Source: Aquanectria penicillioides
Taxonomy: Eukaryota; Ascomycota; Sordariomycetes; Hypocreales; Nectriaceae
Reading direction: 5' to 3'
Length of the DNA: 64,000 bases
Assembly: GCA_003415625.1 (NCBI GenBank)
Contig: PYIU01000009.1
Span: 124,001-188,000 of the forward strand
Shown: positions 45,932 to 58,138 of the stretch, one piece after another
Layout of the letters: each line of letters opens with the position of its first letter
Numbering within the stretch: position 1 is the first letter of the stretch
Position numbers and translations under genes: made by a program
The notes under the pieces: model-generated
Told to the model about the DNA's origin: nothing
The model's database searches: none
Seen by the model: the letters and a program-made list of their open reading frames with translations, nothing else

Positions 45932-46944
45932 ATGGGTTCCAAGGTAGATCAGGGAGTGGCAATCATCACTGGTTCCTCGGTTAGTCTACGCCATATGACC
46001 TAGATATTCTCTCACTAGCTAACCAAAGAGGATACCACTCGCAGAGCGGGATTGGGCTTGATGTTGCTAGGCATCTTCATGGCCGTGGCTACAAGGTCAT
46101 CCTTGCCGCACGCAGAGCTGAGCTTGGAGAATCAGAAGCGTCGGCGCTGGACCCTACAGGAGCCACTGCTATCTTCGTAAAGTGCGATGTATCCTCTTAC
46201 GCGTCTCAAAAGCAGCTCTTCCAAACCGCCTGGGACAAATGGGGCCGTTTAGACGTCGTGGTAATCAATGCGGGGTCTGTAGATCACGATTCCAAGTACA
46301 ACCTGGATAGGAAATCGGTTCCTCTATCTGACCTACCTCCTGAGCCAAACACCACCGCTACAGACATAAATTACAAAGGCACGATTTATGGCATAACTCT
46401 CGCCACGCACTTCATGCGACACAACATAACCCCAGGTGGAAAGATCATCATCACTGGGAGCATGATCGGAGTTCATCCATGCCCAACTTTTCCTGAATAT
46501 TGCGGCTCCAAGGCTGCGATTCATCAATATGCAAGGTCTGTGGCACCAATGCTGCTACAGGAGAACATAACTGTAAACGTGGTTATGCCAGGCGCTGTCG
46601 ATACCTCAGCTATGCCTGATTTCGCAAAGGCATTCTTACCTGAACAGTATTTTCTCCTCTGCATTAGATGTTATGTATTTCCTAACCATATCTACAGCTT
46701 AGCCGTCAAGTCAACTCTTATGTCTGCTTATGACATATATCTGGATGATGAAAGTGGCAAGAGGACTGGTGAACTAGTCGAAGTCGCCCATGACAAGCAT
46801 TTCTACTACGAAGTACCTGAGCACAAGGGTGGCAAGGTTTCTGAAAGGAATGCTCTTCCATACGAGCCTTGGTTCACACTCATTCACGGTGACGCCAGCA
46901 ACCTATCATATGCGCTCAAGGGGCCGCCTCAACAAGGGCTATAG
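45932..46944 (+). CDS. classical SDR dehydrogenase (15-PGDH-like)
   Basis: Three exons are proposed: 45932-45979, 46045 to about 46647, and about 46699-46944, giving 298 residues. The short first exon codes MGSKVDQGVAIITGSS and joins to SGIGLDVARHL, giving TGSSSGIG. Other marks are KCDVSS, VINAG and the catalytic IITGSM with YCGSK. The second intron (GTATTT...CTACAG, 51 nt, with a CTAACC branch site) has no stop and is a multiple of three. Unspliced reading would insert 17 residues between FLPE and LAVKSTLMSAYD. The protein should oxidise a hydroxy substrate or reduce a ketone with NAD(P)(H) in the cytosol. It is a different SDR from the one at 25032, but of the same broad branch. It lies 4 kb beyond the acetoacetyl-CoA synthetase, so membership of that group is only possible. 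Confidence 0.85.
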
Positions 46945-47986
46945 TATTACAAGGTAGTTTTATTCTTAATGCGCTGTCACACCAGCGACGCTTGAAATAA
47001 AGCTGTTGGGGTATTTCCCCCACGTTTTTTTATTGAAGTTGCGCCTGTCCTGAAAGACTGGTAGAGTTAAGAAGTGCTTTGTCAAAGCTCAATTAGACCT
47101 TGCTAGGTAAACTCTTGTTTATCTGGATTATCTGGAAATTTGGTTCCAATACACCCTAACCGATATACTGGTTGGCATTTTGTGAAGGTCTGGCCCATCC
47201 TAACATCATCACTAGTTGCCAAGTCTGAAAGTGGGTGTTTGGAGTACGGCCAGGATTGTGGGCTGACTTGGCGGCAAGCACATCCCAACAAGCTGAAGTC
47301 CCTATTATGCAGCGTTACTCCGTACCCACACCGAAAACAAAAAGGACCGATGCTATCTTGAAATGGTTAGCAAAGGTAGCATCTTCCATGCTAATCAGGC
47401 CACAATACGTCGTTTCCCCGCATCAACCCAAGAACCGTGCCGCAACAGTGTCACGTTAGCCAACCAGCAGAGTATAACGTAGGCGGAGGTCGGAGTGTAA
47501 GTCATTCCCTATCTGTTACGTATCCAGCAATCAGTTTCCAGCGTATGGTTGTAGAATTGAGACAAAATACAGCATCTCTGAAAAACTTGCTCTAGGAAGC
47601 TTTAGTTGAAACCTCATTAATATGTCGGATTTCTTCTCGCAAAGAATTGTTCATTCACATGGTGGCCTCGGATAATCTCCATCCCTCTCCTCGGCTTTGG
47701 CCTGCTCGACTGGTAGCAATTCCCCGAGGGGCCCACCCAAGGGCACAGGGTTGGTAGTAAAACAAGGGTCAGGACCAAGCTTGTCTCTTTTCGACATGCA
47801 ACCCGAGCAATGTCGCGAGTTGATCGTTCTTTAGTCCGTGCTTGGCACGCCGTCGCTGGGTAATGATTCCGATGTTGCAGGGGTATTTGTGACGCCACTT
47901 CCTGCAGATACTTATCCAAGGCAAACCCTCCAGGCAATCGCTTTGTGCAAGTCACTTCGTACATTACAAACAACTACACGCTGAAA
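46945..47986. other. intergenic
   Basis: About 1 kb. Frames on both strands are short and mutually overlapping. Nothing is supported beyond the promoter of the NmrA-like gene. Confidence 0.4.
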
Positions 47987-49077
47987 ATGAGCAAAATCAT
48001 AGCTGTGACTGGCGCTACGGGCGCTCAGGGAGGTGGTGTTGTCAACATAATGAAAAAAACACCCGGTTGGAGCGTACGGGCTATAACGAGAAACCCCGAC
48101 AGCGAGACTGCCAAGAAGCTCGCAAGCGAGGGCGTCGAGGTCGTACAGGCTAGCTACGAGGATGAGGAGTCTCTTGTAGCCGCATTCAAGGTTCGTACTG
48201 CCAGTATCCTAACTCGTATCACCTATTGGTTAAAATCTGACTCGCCTATTTATAGGGCGTTCATGCCGTCTTTGCTGTCACCAATTGGTGGGAGCACCTC
48301 TTTTCTGGAAAGTCGCAAGATGAAGCTGGCGTTATTGAGGAGGAGCAGGGCATGAAGATTGCTCGGGCTGCCGCTCGCACGCCGACGATTGAACACTACA
48401 TCTGGTCTACGACGCCCAGCGCAAAGAGGGATTACAATGGAGAGCACTTGACACCTCACATGGACTACAAGGCCAATGTTGACGCGCGCATCAAATCCGA
48501 ACTCCCCGAGTTGGCGGCGAAAACGACATACCTGTACCTTGGATACTACCCGCAAAACATGATGTTCTTCCCTTTCATCAAGCCAATTGAATACGTAAGT
48601 CATTGTCCTCAGGGAAAACGACAGAGTGCTGACTCGAATATAAACTAACTATAATAGCCCCCCAATTCTGGAACCTACGTTCAGATGATGCCCAGCCGAG
48701 CAGATGCCAAGGTTCTGAACTCTGGCGACATGACTGTGAACCCCGGCCTCTGGGTCAGACAAGTTCTCGCCAAGGGCTCCAGCACATTTGGTAGATACTC
48801 AAACGTGGCCTTGGAGAAGTGGACTTTCCAGGAGATGATGGATGTCTGGTCCGAGGTGACTGGCAAGAAGGGCATCTACATCCCTTGCTCGCTCGACCAC
48901 TATGGAGCTATTTGGGGGCCCGCGGGATATGAGCTTGGTCTGCAGTTCAAGTATGGAGAGCTGTGCGACCCTTGGGAAGAGAAGGAGGGCTTTTTGGGTG
49001 TCAAGGACCTTGACCTTGACGTCAATGAGGTGGTTGGTTTCCGCGGCGTCATGGAGAAGCTAAAGCATCTATCATAA
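47987..49077 (+). CDS. NmrA-like NAD(P)-binding protein
   Basis: Three exons (47987-48190, 48256-48594, 48658-49077) give 320 residues; all joins are in phase 0. The dinucleotide-binding motif VTGATGAQGGGVV is at residues 6-18. The usual strand-helix pattern follows: WSVRAITRNP, GVEVVQASYED and, after the first splice, GVHAVFAVTNWWEH. The catalytic Tyr of true SDRs is missing, as in NmrA relatives. The C-terminal part has WTFQEMMDVWSEVTGKK, typical of HSCARG/NmrA-like proteins. Members sense the NADP(H) state or act as atypical reductases, and NmrA itself restrains the GATA factor AreA in nitrogen control. Whether this one is a sensor or an enzyme is unknown. It is likely cytosolic, and looks intact. 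Confidence 0.87.
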
Positions 49078-49758
49078 ATCAGGTTCAGAGTGAGGCCTGG
49101 CGCCGCCTCACGGCAATGCTCGACGTCATAATTGTGGCACACTAGCAGAGATGAAAATGAATGGATAATGAAACACGCTGGCAATGAGCGATTCAAGCAG
49201 CCACGTTAATCAGCACCTGATCACGCCGGTGGGGGATTGTCGTCCCTTGGGCCTAATCAGCGCAGCCGATCCGTAAGCACTCTAGCTAGATATCACAGCC
49301 TTTTGCCCTCTTCCAAGATTGTCACCCTATTGACAAACCGGCAGCCGAATAAATGTCGTGTTAAAAAAACAAATAGCAGGAAAGACGGACAGAAGTGGAA
49401 GGTTTAATTGAAAGATTCAGCCGCATTCGGCTATTTGAGATAAAACTGGTTTCGATTCATTGTCTCTAACAATGTCACATGGCTGGCAATGGGGTTGGTC
49501 TATTTCCATACCCATCCCAAAAGCAACCGCACCAGCATGGATGAAATAACACATTGTAGGATTCAAAATTGTCTGATAATATATAGTCCAGACGCTGCGT
49601 GGTGACCTAATTTGAAATGTCCAATAGAATAATCTCTTTGATTTAAATGCATGAAGTATCATTCTGTTCAGCAAACAAGTAACAAATTAACTATAAAATT
49701 AGACTTTTATAAAGCAATAATCCCAGACCCCATCTATGTAATTCTATCTGGAAATAGT
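49078..49758. terminator. convergent 3' region
   Basis: About 680 bases between the convergent NmrA-like and ABC transporter genes. No coding region is supported; it should contain both 3' ends. Confidence 0.35.
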
Positions 49759-52700
49759 TTACTGCAACATCTGCTGCATTGCGTTCAGCCTGTAGCTCTC
49801 TCTTCGCTCTATCAAATCTGCGTGACTTCCGCTGTCAACAATTTGGCCGCCCTCGACTACAATGATGACATCGGCTTTCTGCACTGTGTGTAGTCTGTGC
49901 GTAATGGCTAACACTGTTGTGCCGCGTGAAGCCCTCTCAAGGCCCTCCTGGAGCGCAGCCTCACTGGCGGCATCAAGAGCACTCGTGCTCTCATCAAGGA
50001 GAAGCAGACGCGGGTGTCGGACTAGAGCACGCGCAATGGCGAGGCGTTGTCTCTGACCACCTGACAGTCGAGATGCAGAAGGGCCACATTCGGTGTCATA
50101 GCCGTCGGGAAGAGACGTAATCACGTCATGGATGTTTGCCAGGCGGCAAGCCTCTTCGATCTCGGCATCTGTGGCTTCATGGCCGGGCAGGGCTCCCAGT
50201 CCAACATTGAATCTCACACTGCCGTCGAAGAGAGCCGGATCCTGAGGAACCAGAGCAATGTTGTTGCGGAAGGACTCAGGCAGATTTGCAATATCCTGAT
50301 CATCAATGAGGACAGCACCAGCAGTAGGATCATATAGTCGCTGCACAATATTCATAATGGTAGACTTTCCGGCTCCAGAAGGACCCACGAGACCGCAGAA
50401 CTGGTTGGGTGGGAGCGTGAAGGAGATGTTGTCAAGGATGGTAACATCTGGACGGTTCGGGTAAGCAAAGGAGACGTTCTCAAACGTCACCTTTGCACCT
50501 CCGCGGCGCTTTTTATTCTTGTTGCTGCCTATTTTGGCCTCTCCAGAAGCTTCGATATCCTTGTTGGACTCGGAAACATCCGCGTCAACGGTAGATCCCA
50601 TATCCACAACACCCATGACTCGGGACAAGGCCAAGCGAGCGCGGGAGAACTCGGGAGCCAAAGCAAACATGCTGCCCCAGAGCTGGACGCTGGTGAGCAT
50701 AGCCACGAGAATGATGAGGAAGTCTGTCTGCGAGTATTGTCCCTTCATGATAAGTTGCGAGCCCCACCAATACGCCAGGGCATTAACAAATGTTCCGGTC
50801 GTGTAGGAGATGGCTAGCCAGATATTTGTCGACACTGACGCGCGAACGACCTGCTTGCGTGGGGGCTTGAGAAGACGAACAAAAGATTCCATATACTCGC
50901 TCTCCAGAGAGAGAACCGCCACAGTACGAATAGACTGGATTGCCTCGGTGGCAAGCGAGGTGGCTGTGGAGAAAGCCTCTCGATGACGCTCCTCGTAGCG
51001 CGCCAACATGCGAAGTTGCATGAAGCCCGCGCCCAGCAAGATGGGAACTGTTACCAGACACACCAGGGCAATCTTCCAAGCGAAGATGTGAGAAATGACA
51101 ATGGCAATCATGACATTGATGCAAATAGCAAAGACCGTACCAAACGTGGATCCACTGAAGGCGCCAACCGCCGTGCTGTCCTTGGTGATGATGGAAAGCA
51201 GGTTGGATGGAGTGCGGCCTTCAGATTGATGCCAGTAGATGCTTTGCTCAAGCAGGGAGCGGAAAGACAGGACACGCAGGTTGTACAGGAGTCTCTCGGC
51301 AATGATCCCAAAGCCCCACCAGGCGAGAAAGTTGGCAATCAGTTCGACGCCTGCGAGCATGAAGAAGAGACCGGCAAAGAGACGGCCCATGGCTCGGATC
51401 TTGTCCACGGTGCTCTGGCACGGGTTGAGCGCGCCGACGGTGAAACCAAAGATGACACCTGAGCCGGAAAACGTGGCTCCAACAAATACGGCAGCGATGA
51501 TGGCGATGGCGAACCAGCCGAGAGACGGACGGATTAATCTGGTGAGGCCATTGATGACGGAACTGAATGGTCTAACGAGGTCCAAGTCCTTTTCGTTGAC
51601 CTCTTCCTCTATGTCCTTGTTATTGTCTCCGTATTTGGCTTCACCGTCGAGAGCCTTCTCGGTCTCAGAGGCCTTCATCTTTTCAAGTGGCTGGACATCA
51701 GTCTTGAGGGTTGATGCGTCACAGGAGTCTCCAGAAACAGAAGATCCAGCCTCATTCTTGCCTGAGTTGCCCAGCGTTTGCAGCTTGGCCATACGGGCAA
51801 ATTCGCCATCTTCCTTGGCCATGAGATCGGTATAAGTACCCTGCTCGACTACTCGGCCAGCCTGCATAACAACAATGTTGTCAGCGTTGCGAATCGTCGA
51901 GAGACGGTGCGCGATAGAAATGATAGTGCGCTGTTCGGCGGCGGCACGCTCCACAGCAAGCTGGATCCTTTTCTCGCTAGCAGAATCGAGAGAGGCGGTC
52001 GCTTCGTCAAGAACAAGGATTTCAGGATCACGGATCAAGGCACGAGCAAGCGCAATGCGTTGTCTCTGGCCACCACTGACCAGGGACCCGCGTGGGCCCG
52101 CAGACGTGCCATAACCAGACTGGAGGCGATCGATGAAGCCGGCCGCATCAGCTTGTTCGGCAGCTTGGCGTATCAGACGGGCAAGTTCAGCAAACTCGGG
52201 GCCCATGGAGGCAGCAGAGGCGAGCGCATCCTTGCCTTTGGTAGCCAACTTAGCAAGCTCCGGGCCATTAAGCAACGGCTTGAACTTCTGGTGAGCGGGC
52301 TTGGGCGAGTTGACCAGTCCAAGTGCGATGTTTTCCAGGATGGAGCGGTCGAGAAGAGAGGGTTCCTGTTGGACAAAGCTGATGAAACTACGGAGGGACC
52401 TGACATTAAGCTCCCTCATGTCATGGCCCTCAAGCTCGACGGAGCCTCCGGTAGGATCGTGAAGACGTGCAATAAGCGCGGCGATGGTGGACTTGCCGCT
52501 GCCCGAGAGACCAACAATGGCAGTGAACTTGCCGGCAGGGAACTCAACGTCCACGTTCTGCAAGACCTTTTGGTCGGGACGCGAGGCGTACTCAAACGAC
52601 ACATTACGGAAAGCAAGAGACTTTGCGGTGCTCGATGGGAGAACAGCGCCGGCATCAGAGGTGCCATCAATAGCAGAGGGGGCTGTAATGTCTTCCATGA

Positions 52701-53952
52701 GGCGCCGGTAAGCAGTAGTAGCAGCTCCGAGGAAAGGAAGAGTTGGAGCTATTCCGCCTAGCATGACACACGCGTCGACGAGGAGGTAGACAATGGCGTA
52801 GATCTGACCGACTGTAGAGTTGCTGTTGCCGTCTGCTACCGAGTCGGCAATACGCAGGCTGCCCTGCCAAAAGGCCAAGGCGTTTGCTGAGTAGGCAATG
52901 AAGTATAGGAGACCAGTCTGAACAGCAGCAATAGCAGCCTTTGTGATGGCAAACTTGCGAGCGCGGGCCATGTGGCCTGAGAACTTGGCTTCGATGCGAG
53001 GAGCTGCACCAAACGCCTGGATAACGGCAACGTGATCAAGAGCTTCAGAAGCAATGGACGAAGCTGAAGCCACCGCATCGTTCTGGCGTTCAACGTACTT
53101 GCTGAGGTATCTTCCACCGAGAATGCCAGACAAGAGGAACGCAGGCAGCATGCAGACGAGGATGCCTGCGAGCTTGGGCTGCTGGGTAAAGGCGATGACG
53201 AAGACGGTGATGAAGAAGCTGATGGTGGTGATGATGTTGCCAACCTTTTCCGAAGTTCCAGCTTGTACGGCGGTGATGTCTCCATGCAGACGGCTCGAGA
53301 CCTGGCCAGAAGCACCGCGGGTATCAAAGAACTCTGGCGGCTGGCGCAACAGAGCTGAGACGTAGCGAGTGCGCAGGCGCTGAGCAAGACGCTGGCTGAT
53401 GATATTCCAGCTGGTGAGGTGTCCGTAGATGAGAGCCAAGGAAATGACACCGATCCAGGCCGTCTTAATGACCTTGTCATTGATGATCGACTCATATTGG
53501 AACGGGTCGATGGTGGCAGTGCTGCTGCTAGATGTTGTGCCGTCGGCAGCACAAGTAGCACCGTTGAAGTTGTCAATGAGCTGACCAAACAACACACCCA
53601 TGAGAGGGAACGGAACGCCAGCTGCGGCGGCGCATGCGGTGCCGAATATAATGAGGGAGATGTCGACCCATGTTGGATCGGCCGCGAAGAGAAGTTGAAA
53701 ATAGACGAAGAAGCTCTTGAAGCACAGCAAGCAACGTTAGCCATCTTGTTTTTTAGTGCTTACATTTCGGTCTTCCAGCGTAAATAGCGCTTGGAATATT
53801 AACTAGAGTATCAAAGTCAAACTTACAGAAAAGGCGCTCTTGGACTTCTCGGCCGAAGTATCAGTGTTGGCGGCAGTGGCTTGCTCCGGAGGCGGTTGCG
53901 GCTCCTCAGCTGGCAAGAGATTTTCGGCAGCCACCTTTTCAGGGTCGGCCAT
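49759..53952 (-). CDS. full-size ABC transporter, ABCB/MDR type
   Basis: Two exons, 53952-53827 (42 codons, MADPEKVAAENLLPAEEP to KSAFS) and 53715-49759, give 1360 residues. The intron (GTAAGT...CTTCAAG, with a GCTAAC branch site) is in phase 0. The layout is TMD1-NBD1-TMD2-NBD2. NBD1 has Walker A GLSGSGKST (about 443), signature VSGGQRQR (about 586) and Walker B ILVLDEATASLD (about 611). NBD2 has GPSGAGKST (about 1153), LSGGQRQR (about 1256) and LLLLDESTSALD (about 1281). Both sites look catalytically complete. The linker at about 660-740 is rich in Glu, Lys and Ser and is a likely phosphorylation region. It should pump lipophilic compounds or a peptide pheromone across the plasma membrane; this group covers Pgp-like drug pumps and Ste6 relatives. 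A longer first intron reading with a mini-exon was considered less likely. Confidence 0.93.
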
Positions 53953-55336
53953 GATTATAGTTTCTTGTTCAATTCCCTAGTCGGGAGAATGGAAACTAAC
54001 ACGACAATCTAATCCGTTGTTCTCCTTCTAGACAGATCGGGATGCGACGAGATAAGACGGCATGGGACAAGCCAGGTGATTGACTATTTTATTTTTACTC
54101 CTAGTCTCGAGCAGAGAACCGACAGGCCGAACCAGAAATGCAACGGAGGGTAGGAAGAAAGAATGGAAGAGGAAAAGCTGCCGAAGCGAATGCGACGGTA
54201 TAGGATAAAGATAGGGGCCGAGTTCGGAGCGGCCTAGGTCAAATTGGCATTAATATACGTAGATGGATTATTTTGACTCTATGTAATATTCCTGGATAGC
54301 CCAGGAGTAGGCGAATATACATGAGGGTTGCATTGCCCGGCCTGGGCAAGTACAGGACGGGATGGTGTGAATAGAGGCGTGTGGTGAGCCAGAGCAAGGT
54401 GACAGATTGGCAACGACCCACCGAGTCCGTGATCAGGGGTGCGGCTTAGCATTGAATCGGTGTGGCGAGAGTTGAGTTGAGGGTGGGCTAAGTTAAGTTA
54501 AGTTGAGTTGGGTGGAGAGCGAAGGGTGGGGGATCAGCAGGGATTTTCCAGAGGATGAGTGAAAACAAGTGTGTAGTTGCCAGGGTTGGAAAGCATATGA
54601 AGCAGTCTACAGTGGGATGGGAAAAAACACAATAGGGAAAAAAAGGGCACTGGTCGGAGTCGTGGGAAGGGTCAAGAAAGCCAATGGGAAAAGAAGGCGT
54701 GGAGTGGAATGAGCCATTTTTACGTACGCGGATGACGGGAGGCGAGCCTGGGACAGGGGAGACAGCGGAGGGTGTTAAGGGAGCCGGATGAAGCCTAAAC
54801 AAGTCCCAAGATCCCAAAGGAGAGAGCACGACGGCGATCTGAGGAGCGGGCAAGGGGCGGCCGAAGAGTGCAAAGTCCTAAGATCCGTAAAGAGAGAATG
54901 GGCCGATGATCTGAGTAGCCCGTAGCGGGGTCAGCCGGGCGTTGGGAGGTGGCCAAGTGGCCTAGGACGAAGCGTGAGGAGCCGACAAAAGGACGATCCG
55001 GCCGACGGGCGGGGAACAGATGAACAGGCGGACAGCGGGTGGTCGACGGATGGTCAACGGGGGTGGCCAACGGGTGGACCCCGGACAGGACACCACAGGG
55101 AAGTGTGTGACGGTCGTGATCAGATAAGATGATCCGATTGATAAGATTTCTGCATGCCAAGGCCCCGCTCCGCGCACATGTCCATCCATCCGTGAAAGGA
55201 GGGCTTGGCCCAAGCAGGGGGTGTGGGGAGGAAGAGAAGAGGAGTAGGGGGGAGGAGGAGGAAAAGGAAGAGTGTATGTTGGATAATTTGTGGTGGACGA
55301 ATGTGATGGGACAGATAGAAGCGTGTGGATAGATAA

Positions 55337-55363
55337 GATGGATGGATGGATGGATGGATGGAT
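55337..55363 (+). repeat. (GATG)6 microsatellite
   Basis: Six perfect GATG units followed by GAT, inside the purine-rich strand of the long intergenic region. A likely length-polymorphic site. Confidence 0.95.
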
Positions 55364-55875
55364 CATCTAAGCTGAAGTGTACTGAGAGGATCAAAGAGTG
55401 AAAATGGCAACGCAAACGGCACCGTAAATGACAAGCCAAATTCCTGTCGGTTCGGCTTCCGCTTACGGAGCCCCCCCATGAGTGGCACGAGTGGGAACTG
55501 GTGATTTCGCTTCGCGGGGACAGGGACGAGATGGCAGTTTCTGGCGGAGAAGCCATTGCATTGCGACGCACCACGACGACGCTACGCTTGGCAACGCAAC
55601 GCTGCAGATGCACTCTGCTTACTCTTGTTTGGTGGACCCTGCGACCTGCGATCGGCTGACTTTTCTTTTCTCTTGGGGCCCTTTTTCCTTTCGTTCAGGG
55701 CCATGTACATAGTAAATCATATACCGATTACATAGTGCAAGGGTCCATCCCGTCCAACCAAGAACTAAAAGCCGACGGGCCAAGGGCCAAGTGGCCAAGT
55801 CGACCGAATATCATGGACCGAGGGACCAAGCAAAGTAGAGGATTCGTATGTTGGTCGGCGTCGGATGTGGCCCGA

Positions 55876-55893
55876 TCGTCGTCGTCGTCGTCG
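55876..55893 (+). repeat. (GTC)n microsatellite
   Basis: About five GTC units in a row followed by GCC GTC. It lies in non-coding DNA, although both strands stay open across it. Confidence 0.85.
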
Positions 55894-56401
55894 CCGTCCA
55901 GGACCGAGACTAGGACGAGGCCAAGACCAACATCCAAGGCCAAGGAAGCGGGAAGGTTACATGGCACAACCCAGAGGACCGCAATACTACCGGCATAGTG
56001 CGTACCACAGTTTGTATTATGTATTGCGCGCATTCTGGCCAGAGGCTAGACAAGCGTCTACATCTTTTGCTTCTGGTGCAAGCTGAGCAATCGACGACAT
56101 CGCGTTGGCCAAAACAAACTCCCCGTCGTCACGATTCCGGCAGTTTTCCAGACGCCGCCGCCGCCAGGGCTGAGGCTGAGGTTGGCCCGCCGCCACAGCG
56201 ACAAGTGCCGCTGCAAAATGCCGTGATTGACGCCTCGTGTGCCGTCATGGACCGATTCGGCGCCTTTCACTGGTCTCTGCTTGGTCGGTTTGCAGCCAAA
56301 GTCGGATGCAGAGCGCGCCATCCGTAACAAGAGTGCCGACAGAGCGCCGTCGACACGCCAGCAGACTGCGCCAGGGCGGGACCACCGCCCACAGGCGTCC
56401 A

Positions 56402-56486
56402 TACAGGTGTCCTACAGGCGCCTGCAGGGAACCCAGAGGGAACCCACAGGGAGCCTACAGGGGGCTTGCAGGGGGCTTGCAGGGGC
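56402..56486 (+). repeat. imperfect CAGG-rich tandem repeat
   Basis: A series of units of about 10-12 bases built on CCTACAGG / CTTGCAGGGGG, including two adjacent copies of GGGGGCTTGCA. No coding role is supported. It may be a minisatellite. Confidence 0.75.
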
Positions 56487-57553
56487 CAGCGCGCTGTGGT
56501 ACTGGCGGCGCAGGCAGTCCCGCAGCGGCCCCATCCTGGGCTAACCTTAACACGACTTCCTAAGCCCGCCCCCCGTCATCCTCAGCCCTGTTGGCTGCAG
56601 CCTGCCGCCTTGTCCTTGCGTCTGCCGTGGAGTCGGAGTTGAGCCAAGAGCCGCAGGCGTTTTTTCGGCCTTGGTTCTGCTTTCTTTGCTTTTTTGTTTC
56701 TATTGAGATTCTCGCTGCAAAATGACTGAGCGGCCGGGCCTGGGCTGACGTCGGAGGAGCTAGAAACTGAGTGCCAGAGCCCAGAGGCTGCGTCCCTCTC
56801 ACTTTCGACCATCTGTCGTGAACCGCTCCAACACTCCTGTAACAGTTTCGTCCATCCTCACTCAGTCTAGGCGTCCTTGGTCAATTTCGTACGCCCGGAA
56901 GTCGTCGTCACCCACTCCGAGATCGTCCAAGGTTGCCCAACGTTGTCACCCTAGGTCTTGGCTCCCAATCCATCAACGGGCCTCTATCTGTTTCCATTGC
57001 GTTATGTTCCACCACCAAGGAACCATTTATGGTTTATGCTCATTTCCTGCCTGGGGGCTAAGCCGCCGATGGGCCTCTCCAGATGTCGCATTGCAGGCAT
57101 ACCGGGGTGGTTGATGGAGCTCGATTCCTCAACACGGGTCCTCATTGTACAACTACTTGAAACCCGTGTCTAAAACAAGGGACAGGAGATGGCTCAAGTA
57201 CATGGTCAGTCTTATCATGCATGCCTACACGGCCTTGTGGCAGCGGATGGCATGGAATCCCTCTCGGTGATCCTACCCAACCTCCCTTTGGCAAGAGATC
57301 TGCAACACTGGCCGTCTTGAACCTCAGTTACCCTTGTATTTTGTACGATACTCTATGGGTATATAAAGGGTCGAGGGCGGGAGGCTATTTAGCAGCCATG
57401 GCGCGCGCCACCACGGCACTCCGGCACAGAACAAAGATTTTATTTGATTAATTCGTTTTTATAAAAGAAAAAAACAAAATAAAAAGCCAATCAAAATCAC
57501 ACACAATAAGCATTTTCCACATCAACTCGTCTTGAACTCTTGATTTCCTCATC

Positions 57554-58138
57554 ATGGGACAGGCAACTCTTCGCACCGGACGCCTCGAGATGCTGCCCCT
57601 CGGGCTTGAGCATCGAGACTTCATCTACGAGCTAGACTCTGACCCAGATGTCATGAAGTACATTGGCTACGGCCGCCCGCTTACTCCCGACGAGTCCGGC
57701 ATGGTGCACAAGCACCTCCTCCAGACAGCAGCCTCCAAGTCGGGCCTCGGGTGCTGGGCAGGCTTCTCGGGCGGCGACTTTGTCGGCTGGTGGATTCTGG
57801 CCCCGAGCGAAGGCGACGAGGCGAACCCCGAGGAGAATACAGAAAAGGCCATCTTTGGCCTGCGGGTTCTGCCTAAATACTGGGGCCAGGGATTTGCAAA
57901 GGAGGGGTCCCGTGAGATGCTCAAGCACGGCTTCCGGGACTTGGGCGTCAGCGAGGTCATGGGCGACACCATGGCCATCAACTCGGGGTCTCGCGCGACT
58001 ATGCTGAGCTTGGGGTTGAAGCACGTCCGCACCTACTTCAACAAGTACGACAACCCGCCCGCGGGCATTGAGGAGGGTGAGGTTGAATATCGAATCACCA
58101 AGGACGAGTGGATGACGCTGGACTCTGGTCGGAAATAG
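57554..58138 (+). CDS. GNAT N-acetyltransferase (RimJ/RimL-like)
   Basis: A single exon of 194 residues starting MGQATLRTGRLEMLPL. The beginning (LRTGRLEMLPLGLEHRDFIYEL) is the standard first strand and helix of Acetyltransf_3 proteins. The acetyl-CoA loop is FGLRVLPKYWGQGFAKEG (Q/R-x-x-G-x-G/A, seen as WGQGFA). A typical SxxxMxxxGL helix follows as SRATMLSLGLKH. The C-terminus reads EYRITKDEW, the usual last strand. Length is normal for the family. It acetylates an amine on a protein N-terminus or a small molecule, in the cytosol. GC-rich third positions match the other genes of the right half and differ from the AT-richer left part. The substrate is unknown. Confidence 0.9.
   Translation: MGQATLRTGRLEMLPLGLEHRDFIYELDSDPDVMKYIGYGRPLTPDESGMVHKHLLQTAASKSGLGCWAGFSGGDFVGWWILAPSEGDEANPEENTEKAIFGLRVLPKYWGQGFAKEGSREMLKHGFRDLGVSEVMGDTMAINSGSRATMLSLGLKHVRTYFNKYDNPPAGIEEGEVEYRITKDEWMTLDSGRK

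Larger units (their letters stand above)
53953..57553. other. long low-complexity intergenic region
   Basis: About 3.6 kb between the ABC transporter promoter and the GNAT gene. The plus strand is purine-rich from about 54480 to 55480. This makes long open frames on the minus strand (for example 54795-55613, Ser/Pro/His-rich) that I do not accept as genes. There is a stretch of AAGTT repeats near 54490-54505 and further simple repeats described separately. A TATA-like tatataaag occurs at about 57361, 190 bases before the GNAT ATG. No transposon or RNA gene was recognised. Confidence 0.45.

Noticed and set aside
51778..52761. 327-codon plus-strand frame inside the ABC transporter
   Set aside because: It is antisense to the highly conserved first nucleotide-binding region; the ABC frame with both Walker motifs is clearly the coding one.
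53715..53826. Extra mini-exon (reading LFTLEDRN) in the first intron of the ABC transporter
   Set aside because: It would need a 37-base first intron and an out-of-phase join. A single 111-base intron with a GCTAAC branch site explains the data better.
54795..55613. 272-codon minus-strand open frame in the ABC-GNAT gap
   Set aside because: The text is Ser/Pro/His-rich low complexity caused by the purine-rich plus strand. Overlapping minus frames are also open, and no family or splice signal supports it.
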